A stretch of DNA of 64,000 bases from contig NZ_AXWS01000014.1 in assembly GCF_000482785.1 (NCBI RefSeq), positions 62,001 to 126,000 of the forward strand, in the 5' to 3' direction. Both the position numbers and the translations under genes were made by a program. Of the stretch, positions 8,546 through 16,532 are shown piece after piece. The first letter of the stretch is position 1, and every line of letters begins with the position of its first letter. The stretch is from Derxia gummosa DSM 723 (GTDB lineage: Bacteria; Pseudomonadota; Gammaproteobacteria; Burkholderiales; Burkholderiaceae_E). The notes under the pieces are model-generated. The model ran no database searches, was not told the origin of the DNA, and was given only the letters and a program-made list of their open reading frames with translations.

Positions 8546-9198
8546 TGACGACTTTGCATGTCCACACAGGGCTCCATTCAGCAAAGAGGGCCGATCTGGC
8601 AAAGACCGCCAGCCTTTCGATTGCCTGGATCTCATTCCCGCCAATTGGGTCGGCATCGCCCCGACGGCAATTCCCCGCGCTGCGACGGCCGGTCCACGCC
8701 CTGTGGATCGGCCTGCTGCTGTTCTCGGCCCAGGCTTTTTCGGCCGATCTTGTGGAAGGCCGCGAATTCGGTGCGGCCGATATTCCCTCAGCCGCGCCCC
8801 GCATTCCGCTCAGTGCGGTCATTCAGCAATCTGGGAATCGCAACCAGGCAATGATCGATCAATCCGGCCAGACACTGGACGCACGCCTGATCCAATCGGG
8901 CAATGACCAGTCCGTGACGATCCTTCAGTCCGGCATCGGCCATTCCGCCGACATCACGCAGCGGGGTGGCTCGAATTCGGCCGCACTGGCGCAGATTGGA
9001 GAAGCGAATCGGGCAATCCTGATACAGGACGGGATCGGCAATCGGATCGATGCGGCGCAGGCAAGCGCCGCCGGCGCCCTCCGTATCGAGCAGATCGGCA
9101 ATTTCAATCAGGCCGACATCCGCCTGCGCAGCGGCAGTTCGCCGCTGTCGGTGGAGCAGCGCGGCCAGGCAATGACGACCCGGGTGATCCAGTTTTGA
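8545..9198 (+). CDS. csgB: Minor curlin (CsgB-like nucleator)
   Basis: A 217-residue secreted repeat protein. After a signal-like stretch (ALWIGLLLFSAQAFSA, about residues 52-67) come roughly five 22-residue curlin repeats plus a partial one. Each has the pattern Q-x-G-x-x-N-x-A/S-x-x-x-Q, for example IQQSGNRNQAMIDQSG, LIQSGNDQSVTILQSG and IEQIGNFNQADIRL. The position before the larger curlin gene and the greater sequence divergence suggest the nucleator CsgB. The ATG overlaps the csgG stop (TGATG), giving an N-terminal extension of about 50 residues before the hydrophobic core, which is odd for a signal peptide. Assignment as CsgB rather than a second CsgA is inference. Confidence 0.8.
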   Translation: MTTLHVHTGLHSAKRADLAKTASLSIAWISFPPIGSASPRRQFPALRRPVHALWIGLLLFSAQAFSADLVEGREFGAADIPSAAPRIPLSAVIQQSGNRNQAMIDQSGQTLDARLIQSGNDQSVTILQSGIGHSADITQRGGSNSAALAQIGEANRAILIQDGIGNRIDAAQASAAGALRIEQIGNFNQADIRLRSGSSPLSVEQRGQAMTTRVIQF

Positions 9199-9252
9199 GG
9201 GCGCGGATCGCCATTTGACAAAGCCCCGACCAACCAACATCAGGAAGACGAC

Positions 9253-10404
9253 ATGAAGCGAATCCCGATCGCCGTCGCGATTGCCACGGCGCTTGCCGGC
9301 ACGCCGCTGGCCGTCATGGCCGCCGAAGCCAGCATCAATACGACCGGCACGTCGAATCAGGCTTATGTGAGCCAATCCGGCAACCAGACCGAATCGGCCG
9401 TCGTCGTGCAAAGCGGCAACAACAACAATGTCGGCACACCGGGTTCTGGTGCCTATTACTACGCCAATGGCGGCATCAATCAGAATTACAGCAACAACGC
9501 CAAGGTCAGGGTCTATCAATCGGGCAGCAGCAATTCTGCGGGCGCTCGCCAGGATTACGTGACGAATGCGACGGCCACCATCCAGCAATCGAGCGGTGCC
9601 TACAGCAAGAGTGCTTCCATCACCCAGACTAATGGTTCCTCACTGACCGCCACGATCTATCAGAACAATACGCAATATGGTTCGGCTGCCATTGCTCAAT
9701 CGGGCAACAACCAGCGCGCAAATGTCACTCAGCAAAGCGGCGCCAACTACACCAATGCCAGTCTGAGTCAATCGGGCTTCAACAATGCGGCGGCGGCGCA
9801 GCAAATTGGCTCAACGTCGTACTCAAGCTATTACGGCACGCCGAGCTCGTCCATCACGACTTCGCAGAGTGGCAATGACAATACGGCGTCCGGCCTTCAG
9901 GATCGGGTGAGCGGGGGGAATATCTCGATTTCACAATCGGGCTCCTTCAATACGGCCAATGCCACCCAGGAGCGCTCGACCGAAGGCTACTATTATTACG
10001 GCTATCCGTATTACTACTACGGATATGGCGCAGCGCCGATTGGCTCGTCCAGCATTTATCAGACCGGTTTCCTGAATAGCGCCAGCAGCGTGCAGCAAAG
10101 TGCCCAGTCGCTGTCCAGTTCGATTTCGCAATCGGGCAATCGAAATCGTGCAACGACGATGCAGATAGGCAGCTCCAATTCGGCGTCCATTTCGCAGTCG
10201 GGGGACGACAACATTGCGTCGGTGATGCAGACCGGGGCGTCCGGCAGCGCCAGCATCACTCAGGTCGGCAGCCTCCACGTCGCGTCCGTGCAGCAAAGCG
10301 CCGCGTCGTCGAGCACGGCCTGGATCTCGCAGACCGGCGCTGGCCAGCGTGCGTCAGTCACGCAGGTCGGCAGCGGTCATGCCGCTGGCATCTACCAGCG
10401 CTGA
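9253..10404 (+). CDS. csgA: Major curlin (CsgA-like) with Tyr-rich inserts
   Basis: A 383-residue secreted amyloid subunit, more than twice the length of E. coli CsgA (151). The signal peptide MKRIPIAVAIATALAGTPLAVMA is followed by about 12 curlin repeats of the Q-S-G-x-x-N-x-A type. The last four are regular 22-mers (such as SISQSGDDNIASVMQTGASG). Earlier repeats are interrupted between strands by tyrosine-rich insertions: GAYYYANGG (about 67-74), YSSYYGTP (190-197) and GYYYYGYPYYYYGYG (245-259). A good Shine-Dalgarno (AGGAAG) precedes the ATG. The coding end overlaps recD on the other strand by 51 bp. Codon use is less GC-rich than in flanking genes. Confidence 0.9.
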   Translation: MKRIPIAVAIATALAGTPLAVMAAEASINTTGTSNQAYVSQSGNQTESAVVVQSGNNNNVGTPGSGAYYYANGGINQNYSNNAKVRVYQSGSSNSAGARQDYVTNATATIQQSSGAYSKSASITQTNGSSLTATIYQNNTQYGSAAIAQSGNNQRANVTQQSGANYTNASLSQSGFNNAAAAQQIGSTSYSSYYGTPSSSITTSQSGNDNTASGLQDRVSGGNISISQSGSFNTANATQERSTEGYYYYGYPYYYYGYGAAPIGSSSIYQTGFLNSASSVQQSAQSLSSSISQSGNRNRATTMQIGSSNSASISQSGDDNIASVMQTGASGSASITQVGSLHVASVQQSAASSSTAWISQTGAGQRASVTQVGSGHAAGIYQR

Positions 10405-12381
10405 TGCAGGGGCGGATCCGCAAGCGGCAAGCGCGCGCAGCCGGTCGGCCAGCCCCGAATGCCGCCGCGTGACGCGGCCGACGCAGGCCGCGAGCAGCGC
10501 CGGATCGGCCCAGAGCCTCAGTTCGCGGCGCGCGCGCGTCACCGCCGTGTAGATCAGCTCGCGCGCGAGCAGGCGCTGGGCGGCGCCCTCCACCGGCGGC
10601 GGCAGCACGATCTCGACACGGTCGAATTCCGAGCCTTGCGCCTTGTGGATGCTGAGCGCCCAGGCGGTCTCGCAGGCCGGCAGGCGCGTGACCGCGAAAT
10701 CGCGCAGCTCATCGCCGAGGCGGAACCAGGCGCGCGGCCCGTCCTCGCCGTGCAGCACGAGGCCGACATCGCCGTTGGCGAGGCCGGTGCCGGGATCGTT
10801 GCGCGTGACGAGCAGCGGCCGGCCGTGCGGCCAGTCGCCGGCCAGGGCGGCATCGGCGCGGCCGGCGTCGGCGAGGCGGCGCGCGACCAGCCGGCCGAGC
10901 GCGGCATTGAGCGCGCGCGTGCCGCGCGGGCCGTCATGCACGGCGCAGAGCACGCGGGCGCGCTCGAAGGCGGCGAGCGCGGCGGCGGGTGCGCAGTCGG
11001 GCCGGGCCAGCTCGGCCAGCGTCGTGTCGAACAGCGGCAGCAGCTCGCGCGCGAGCGCGGTGTCGCCGAGCGGGCGGGGGTCGAGGCTGACGGGGGCGCC
11101 GCCGCCCGGTAGCGCGAGCGCGTCCAGCACGGCGGTGGCCTTGCCCGAGCGCAGCGCGGCGGCGAGCCGGCCGACCGGGCTGTCGGCCGCGAAGCGCTGG
11201 CCGGCGGCGAGTCTCGCAATCGCTTGCGGCAGCGGCGGCGCATCACCAGCGGCGAGCTCGGCGAGGACCAGGCCGGTCTCGACCGAGGCGAGCTGGTCGG
11301 GATCGCCGAGCAGCACGAGCCGGGCGCCCGGGCGCACCGCGTCGGCCAAGCGACGCGCGAGCGTGAGGCCGAGCATCGAGACTTCGTCGATGACGACGAG
11401 GTCGGCGTCGAGCGGCCGGCCGGCGTGATGGCGGATGGCGTCGGCCTTGCCGGGCACGAGGCCGAGCAGCGCATGCACGGTGCGCGCGGGCGGCAGATGG
11501 CGGCGCCGCGCCACGAGGTCGGCCGGCAGCAGCGCGAGCTGGCTCGCGAGCGCCTCGTTCATGCGCGCGGCGGCCTTGCCGGTGGGCGCGGCGAGCAGCA
11601 CGCGGGTATCGGGCTCGGCCTCGAGCACGGCGGCGATGCAGCGCGCGACGGTGGTGGTCTTGCCCGTACCCGGCCCGCCGGTGATGACGACGAGCCGCTG
11701 CGCGAGCACGCGCTCGACGGCGGCGCGCTGGGCCGGGTTGGGGCGCAGGCCGTGGAAGAGACGATCGACGAGGGCGGAGACGGCGCCGGTCGCGGCGGGA
11801 GAGGTGCCGGCCGGCGCTTGCGCCGGCGGTGGAAGCAGCTCGGCGAACAGGTCGCCGGTGACGCCTGCGGGCAGCGCCGCGCCAGCGCCGGCCGGCATCG
11901 GCGGCGCGACCGGATCGGCCTCGCCCGCAAGCGCGTGCAAGGCGACCGCGAGCCTCAGTTCGGAATCGAAATGCCGCGCGAGGTAGAGCCGGCCGTGGTC
12001 GTCGAGCACGAGCGGACGGTCGGGCGGTGGCGCGACGCGCTCGCCGGGCGCGATGGCCGGGCCGGCATCGGCGGTGGACGCGGCCTCCACGGCCTGCCCG
12101 TCGGCGCGCACCGCGAGCACGACCGGCGAGGCGAGCAGCACGCGGCGCAGCGCGGCGGCGCCGAGGCCGGCGCTGGCGGCGAGTTCATCGAGTGGCAGGC
12201 AGGCGTGGCCGGCCGCGTGGGCCTCGACCAGGGCTTCGGTGGCGACGGCGAGATGGCGCTCGGCCGCCGCCGCGCCGCCGAGCCGGGCGTGATGGAAGCC
12301 GATGAGCCTGCCGAGCGCGCCGCCGAGGCCGGGCGTGGCGCCATCGAGCAGCAGGCCGATGCCGGGACGGGCGATGCTCAT
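10354..12381 (-). CDS. recD: Exodeoxyribonuclease V subunit alpha (RecD)
   Basis: The 5'-3' helicase subunit of RecBCD, which unwinds and degrades double-strand ends and loads recombination. At 675 residues it is a little longer than E. coli RecD (608). Walker A is GGPGTGKTT at about 235-243, Walker B is VVIDEVSM around 328-335, and the C-terminal helicase motif AWALSIHKAQGSEFDRVEIVLP and the VTRAR motif are present. An Ala/Pro-rich stretch lies at about 155-200. The ATG overlaps the recB stop (ATGA). The last 16 codons and the stop are read inside the csgA coding sequence on the opposite strand. Confidence 0.95.
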   Translation of the reverse strand: MSIARPGIGLLLDGATPGLGGALGRLIGFHHARLGGAAAAERHLAVATEALVEAHAAGHACLPLDELAASAGLGAAALRRVLLASPVVLAVRADGQAVEAASTADAGPAIAPGERVAPPPDRPLVLDDHGRLYLARHFDSELRLAVALHALAGEADPVAPPMPAGAGAALPAGVTGDLFAELLPPPAQAPAGTSPAATGAVSALVDRLFHGLRPNPAQRAAVERVLAQRLVVITGGPGTGKTTTVARCIAAVLEAEPDTRVLLAAPTGKAAARMNEALASQLALLPADLVARRRHLPPARTVHALLGLVPGKADAIRHHAGRPLDADLVVIDEVSMLGLTLARRLADAVRPGARLVLLGDPDQLASVETGLVLAELAAGDAPPLPQAIARLAAGQRFAADSPVGRLAAALRSGKATAVLDALALPGGGAPVSLDPRPLGDTALARELLPLFDTTLAELARPDCAPAAALAAFERARVLCAVHDGPRGTRALNAALGRLVARRLADAGRADAALAGDWPHGRPLLVTRNDPGTGLANGDVGLVLHGEDGPRAWFRLGDELRDFAVTRLPACETAWALSIHKAQGSEFDRVEIVLPPPVEGAAQRLLARELIYTAVTRARRELRLWADPALLAACVGRVTRRHSGLADRLRALAACGSAPASALVDASGMTAADLRD

Positions 12382-15300
12382 GCGGCCTCCTTGCGGCCTT
12401 GCGCCGGCCGGTCACCCCAGGGCAGCGCGCGGTCGAAGGCGAGCAGCGCCGCCACGTCCACGGGCACATGGCAGACGCCGTTGCCGGGCAGCGCGGGCGT
12501 CATGCCGCGCAGGAAGAGGTAGAGCGCGCCGCCGAGATGGCGCGCCGGGTCGTAGCCGCGCAGCCGCAGGCCGAGCCAGCGGTGCAGCGCGAGCAGGTAG
12601 AGCCAGGCCTGGAGGCGGTAGCCCTCGGCTGTCATGGCGGCGTCGAGCGCTGCGGGGCGGTAGTCGGACAGGCGGTCGCCGAGCCAGTTGGACTTGTAGT
12701 CGGCGAGCCACCAGCGGCCGTCGTGGGCGAACACGAAGTCGATCACGCCGCGCAGCCAGCCGCCCGCGATGCCGAGCCGGCCGGTATCGACCGGTGGCAG
12801 CGCGACGCCGTGCTGGCGCAGCGCGTCGAGGCCACGTTCGAGCGCATGCGGTGAAAGCGGTATCGCAAATTCGACTTCACGCGCGGTATGGGCGCGCGGA
12901 AGGCTGGCGAGACTGGCGCCGGCCGACGCGGCAACCGCGCGCGGGACGCCGGACGCGCCGGACGCGCCGGTGCCGGGTTCGGCCAGGGCGGCGAACAGCG
13001 GCGCGGCGCCGATCGCGTCGATCCAGCCGGCGAAGGCGGCGCGGCGGTCGGCGGGGCCGGCGGCCGGCGCGGCGTCGGCGGGTGCGACCGAGGGCGGCGC
13101 CTCCGCCGTGCCGCCGAGGTCCATGCCCCCGCCGGAATCAGCCGTGCCGGTGAGCGCGCCGCGCGGCCAGGGCAGCGCGGGCTGGCGCGCGGCGGGGCGG
13201 GTCCAGTCGAGCGGCTCGAGGAAGGCGTGCAGCTCGACGCCGGCCTCGGGACCGCGCGGCCAGTGCCAGCGCAGGTCGGCGTCAGCCTGCACCTCGGCAG
13301 CGCGCAGTACATCGGCGGTGCGACGCGCCTCGGCCGCCACCGCGAGATCCGCGGCGGCATCGGCGTCGGGGCCGGTCGGTGCATCGACGGCGCGCCCGGC
13401 TTCACGCAGCGCGCTGCCGGCGAACTCGTCGCGCTCGGCGGCATGGTCGCCGGCGTCGCCCCGGCCGTGCAGCAGGCCGGTGAAGCTGGTGTAGCGCCAG
13501 GCCGGCGCGATCCAGCCGGGCGGCGCGGCGGCGGCGAGCGCGAGATCGTCGGCGCCCTCGGCGAGCAGCGGGCCGATGTTGCGCGGCTCGGGCGGCGGCG
13601 CGACGGCGATGGCCTCGGGCGCGCGCTCGCGGATCGCGTCGAGCGCGGCGCGCACCGCGTCGGGCTCGGCCTCGCCGTCGAGCCCGAGCAGCCAGCCGAG
13701 CGCCGATTGCGCGAGGCCGTCGAAGGGGCCGGCCACCGCGAGGCAGGCCTGCCTGGCGCGCGTGACCGCGACGTAGAGCAGGCGCAGCGCCTCCTCGGCT
13801 TCCTCGTCCCAGGCGGCGAGCGTGGCCGCGTCGTCGGCCGCGAAATGCAGCGTCGGCGCGCGCGTGGCGGGGTCGTGGAAGAACACCGGCCCGGCCGCCG
13901 CGACGGCCGACTTCGGCCCGCCCTCGGCCTTGGGCGGCTTGCGCGCGGCCCAGAGAAAGGGCAGCACGACCACCGGGTACTCCAGGCCCTTGCTCTTGTG
14001 GATGGTGACGATCTGCACGAGGTTCTCGTCGCTTTCGAGGCGCAGCTGGGCGGTCTCGCCGGCGCTGCCGGGCGCGTCGATGCGCGCGGCGAGCCAGTCG
14101 GCCAGCGCCTCGGGGCCGGGCAGGTCGCGCGCGGCGGCATCGCACAGTTCCATGAGGTGGGCGCAGTTGGCGAGCCGGCGTTCGCCGTCGGCGAGCACGC
14201 CGAGCCGGCCGGCGAGGTCGTGGGCGAGCGCGAGGCCGCGCAGCATGGCGAACACGCCCTGGGCGAGCCAGACCTCGCGCGCGGCGGACAGCAGCTCGAA
14301 GCCGTCGGCATGGCGCGGGAGGACGGAGGACGGGCCTGCAAGCGCTTGCGGCGCGTCCGGGGCGGTACCCGACGCGGCGGTGCCGGGGCGGGCCGCGCCG
14401 GCACCGGATACGCCCGGCGCGGCGACGCCCGCCATGCCGGACGGTACCGGCGCGCTGGCCGCCTCGTCGGCCAGCGCGCGCCGCCCTTCGAGCACCTCGG
14501 CGGCGCTCCAGCCGAACCACGGCCCGGCGAGCGCGGCGCGCGCGGCGACGCTGTCGCGCGGGTTGGCGGCGCCGCGCAGCAGGTCGAGCAGCGCATGCGC
14601 CTCGGGCGTCTCGAACACCGCGCGCCGGGCGCTGAGCGCACAGCCGATGCCGGCCGCGAGCAGGCTGCGGCGCATCAGTTCGCCCTCGGCGTTGGTGCGC
14701 ACGAGCACGGCGCAATCGCCGGGCGCGAGCGGACGGCCCTGGATGCGGGCGCCGGTGCTGCTGTCGCTGCCGGCCCGCTTCGCCGTCGCGCCGGCCGCCA
14801 GCAGCTCGGCCAGCGCCGCCGTGGCCGCGCGCGCCGCGTCGCCGAGCCGGTCGGCCTTGGTGTCGGCGGCCGCGTCGAGCCAGAGCCAGCGGAAGGGCGC
14901 GGGCGCCACGCCGTCGACGAGCAGCGGCGGCACCGTGGCGCCGGCCTCGGCGGGCGGATAGGGCAGCCTGGGCAGGCGAAACGGATGCTCGCGCGCGAAC
15001 AGCGCGTTGAAGGCGGCGAGCAGCGGCGCGGTCGAGCGGCGGTTGTGCACGAGGCTGCCGGCCGACTCGGCGCGACCGATGGCGTCGTAGTAGGCGTCGA
15101 GGTCGGCGCCGCGAAAGGCGTAGATCGCCTGCTTCGGGTCGCCGACGAACAGCGCGAGCGCGCTGTCGCCGCGCTCGCCGTAGATGGCGCGGAAGATGGT
15201 GTTCTGCGTCGGGTCGGTGTCCTGGAACTCGTCGATGAGGGCGGCCGGATAGCGCTCGGCCAGCGCGGCGCCGAGCGCCTCGCCGCGCGCCGGATCGAGC

Positions 15301-16532
15301 AGCGCGTCGCGCAGCCGCGTGATGAGGCTGGAGAAGCCGAGGCCACCGGCGCGTTCGAGCCGCCCGGGCAGCTCTCTGCAAACGCTTGCAAACGCGTCGC
15401 GCAGCGCCCACGCGACGACCTTGCGGCCGGCGCCGGTCTCCTCGACGGCGGCGGCGCAGAAGGCGTCGATGCGCGCGCACAGCGGCTGCGTGAAGCGCGC
15501 GGTGGCGCCCTTCTTCATGCGCGAATGCAGGCGCTCGGCGCCGAAGCGGGTGAAGGCATCGAGCGCGTCGGCGTCGGGCAGCGCGTCGCTCCAGACGGCG
15601 GCGTCGATGCGCGCCTGCCAGCCGTCGATCCAGGCGGCGCGGTAGGCGGTGCCACTCAGGTCCTTGCAGGCGCGCACGGCGTCGGCCAGCACGGCGCCGT
15701 CGCGCTGCCAGTCGGCGCGCAGCGCGGCCCAGTCCCGCGCCAGGCCGGCCAGCGCGCTGCCGAGTTCGGGCGGCTCGCCGCCGAGGCAGGCCGCGCCCTC
15801 ACGGTTGAGCAGCGGGCCGATTCTTTCGGCCAGCACGGCGGGCGCCTCCCAGGCGGCCTGGACGCGCGCGGCGAGCCAGGGATGGAGCGGCGCCGGGCAC
15901 CAGGCGGCGTCGGTCGGATCGTGGGCGACGACCTTGCGCCGCCACCAGTCGGCGACGGTCTCGCGCACCGCGCCGGCGATGTCGTCGAGCAGTTCCAGCT
16001 CGAAGCGCTGGCGGCCCGAGAAGGCACGCTCGGCGAGCGCGCGCTGGCAGAAGCCGTGGATCGTGAAGACCGAGGCTTCGTCATAGCTGCGCAGCGCGGC
16101 GACGAGCTGGCGACGGGCAAGCGCGAGATCGGGCAGCGCGGCGGTGTAGCGGGCGCAGAAGCCGTCGTCGTCGGGCTGGCGAAGGCTTGCGGAGCCGCCG
16201 GGCGCGAGGTCGCCGGACGACGCCGGATCGTGGGCGTCGCGGGCGGCGGCGAGACGCCATTCGACCCAGCGCAGCAGCAGGTCGAGCCGGTCGCGGATGC
16301 GCGCGCGCAGTTCGGCCGTGGCGGCCTTGGTGAAGGTGACGACGAGGATGCGGCCGATCTCCAGCCCGCGCTCGATCACGAGCCGCGCGACCAGGCCGGC
16401 GAGCGTCCAGGTCTTGCCGGTGCCGGCGCTGGCCTCGATGTAGCGCAGGCCGGTGAGCGGAGCGTCGAAGGCGGGGATGGCTGGCGCGATGGCGGCCGGC
16501 GTGCCGGCGTGAAGCTGATCGGGCGGCGTCAT
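12378..16532 (-). CDS. recB: Exodeoxyribonuclease V subunit beta (RecB)
   Basis: The 3'-5' SF1 helicase and nuclease subunit of RecBCD. It has 1384 residues against about 1180 in E. coli. Walker A is ASAGTGKTWTL (residues 34-44), the helicase motif II reads ALIDEFQDTDPTQ, and IHKSKGLEYPVVVLPF and LYVAVTRAR are later helicase motifs. The C-terminal nuclease carries GVIDFVFAHDGRWWLADYKSN (about 1260-1280), including the catalytic Asp and DYK. The extra length comes from Ala/Gly/Pro-rich inserts at about 690-735, 1124-1167 and 1182-1212. It overlaps recC and recD by ATGA at both ends. The exact palindrome at 14338 encodes QALA in the first insert. Confidence 0.95.
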   Translation of the reverse strand: MTPPDQLHAGTPAAIAPAIPAFDAPLTGLRYIEASAGTGKTWTLAGLVARLVIERGLEIGRILVVTFTKAATAELRARIRDRLDLLLRWVEWRLAAARDAHDPASSGDLAPGGSASLRQPDDDGFCARYTAALPDLALARRQLVAALRSYDEASVFTIHGFCQRALAERAFSGRQRFELELLDDIAGAVRETVADWWRRKVVAHDPTDAAWCPAPLHPWLAARVQAAWEAPAVLAERIGPLLNREGAACLGGEPPELGSALAGLARDWAALRADWQRDGAVLADAVRACKDLSGTAYRAAWIDGWQARIDAAVWSDALPDADALDAFTRFGAERLHSRMKKGATARFTQPLCARIDAFCAAAVEETGAGRKVVAWALRDAFASVCRELPGRLERAGGLGFSSLITRLRDALLDPARGEALGAALAERYPAALIDEFQDTDPTQNTIFRAIYGERGDSALALFVGDPKQAIYAFRGADLDAYYDAIGRAESAGSLVHNRRSTAPLLAAFNALFAREHPFRLPRLPYPPAEAGATVPPLLVDGVAPAPFRWLWLDAAADTKADRLGDAARAATAALAELLAAGATAKRAGSDSSTGARIQGRPLAPGDCAVLVRTNAEGELMRRSLLAAGIGCALSARRAVFETPEAHALLDLLRGAANPRDSVAARAALAGPWFGWSAAEVLEGRRALADEAASAPVPSGMAGVAAPGVSGAGAARPGTAASGTAPDAPQALAGPSSVLPRHADGFELLSAAREVWLAQGVFAMLRGLALAHDLAGRLGVLADGERRLANCAHLMELCDAAARDLPGPEALADWLAARIDAPGSAGETAQLRLESDENLVQIVTIHKSKGLEYPVVVLPFLWAARKPPKAEGGPKSAVAAAGPVFFHDPATRAPTLHFAADDAATLAAWDEEAEEALRLLYVAVTRARQACLAVAGPFDGLAQSALGWLLGLDGEAEPDAVRAALDAIRERAPEAIAVAPPPEPRNIGPLLAEGADDLALAAAAPPGWIAPAWRYTSFTGLLHGRGDAGDHAAERDEFAGSALREAGRAVDAPTGPDADAAADLAVAAEARRTADVLRAAEVQADADLRWHWPRGPEAGVELHAFLEPLDWTRPAARQPALPWPRGALTGTADSGGGMDLGGTAEAPPSVAPADAAPAAGPADRRAAFAGWIDAIGAAPLFAALAEPGTGASGASGVPRAVAASAGASLASLPRAHTAREVEFAIPLSPHALERGLDALRQHGVALPPVDTGRLGIAGGWLRGVIDFVFAHDGRWWLADYKSNWLGDRLSDYRPAALDAAMTAEGYRLQAWLYLLALHRWLGLRLRGYDPARHLGGALYLFLRGMTPALPGNGVCHVPVDVAALLAFDRALPWGDRPAQGRKEAA
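14338..14349. repeat. 12-bp palindrome GCAAGCGCTTGC (copy 2, in recB)
   Basis: An exact copy, read in recB as Gln-Ala-Leu-Ala with the locally rare codons CAA and CTT. It lies at the edge of the Ala/Gly/Pro-rich insert of RecB. Confidence 0.7.

Noticed and set aside
9300-10380. Periodic sequence that could suggest a CRISPR or tandem-repeat array.
   Set aside because: The periodicity is at protein level (22-residue curlin repeats), with no identical DNA repeats and spacers.
13140-13170. Runs of GC-rich short words in recB considered as a Chi-like array.
   Set aside because: They are in-frame low-complexity codons, with no single oriented octamer repeated that I could identify.
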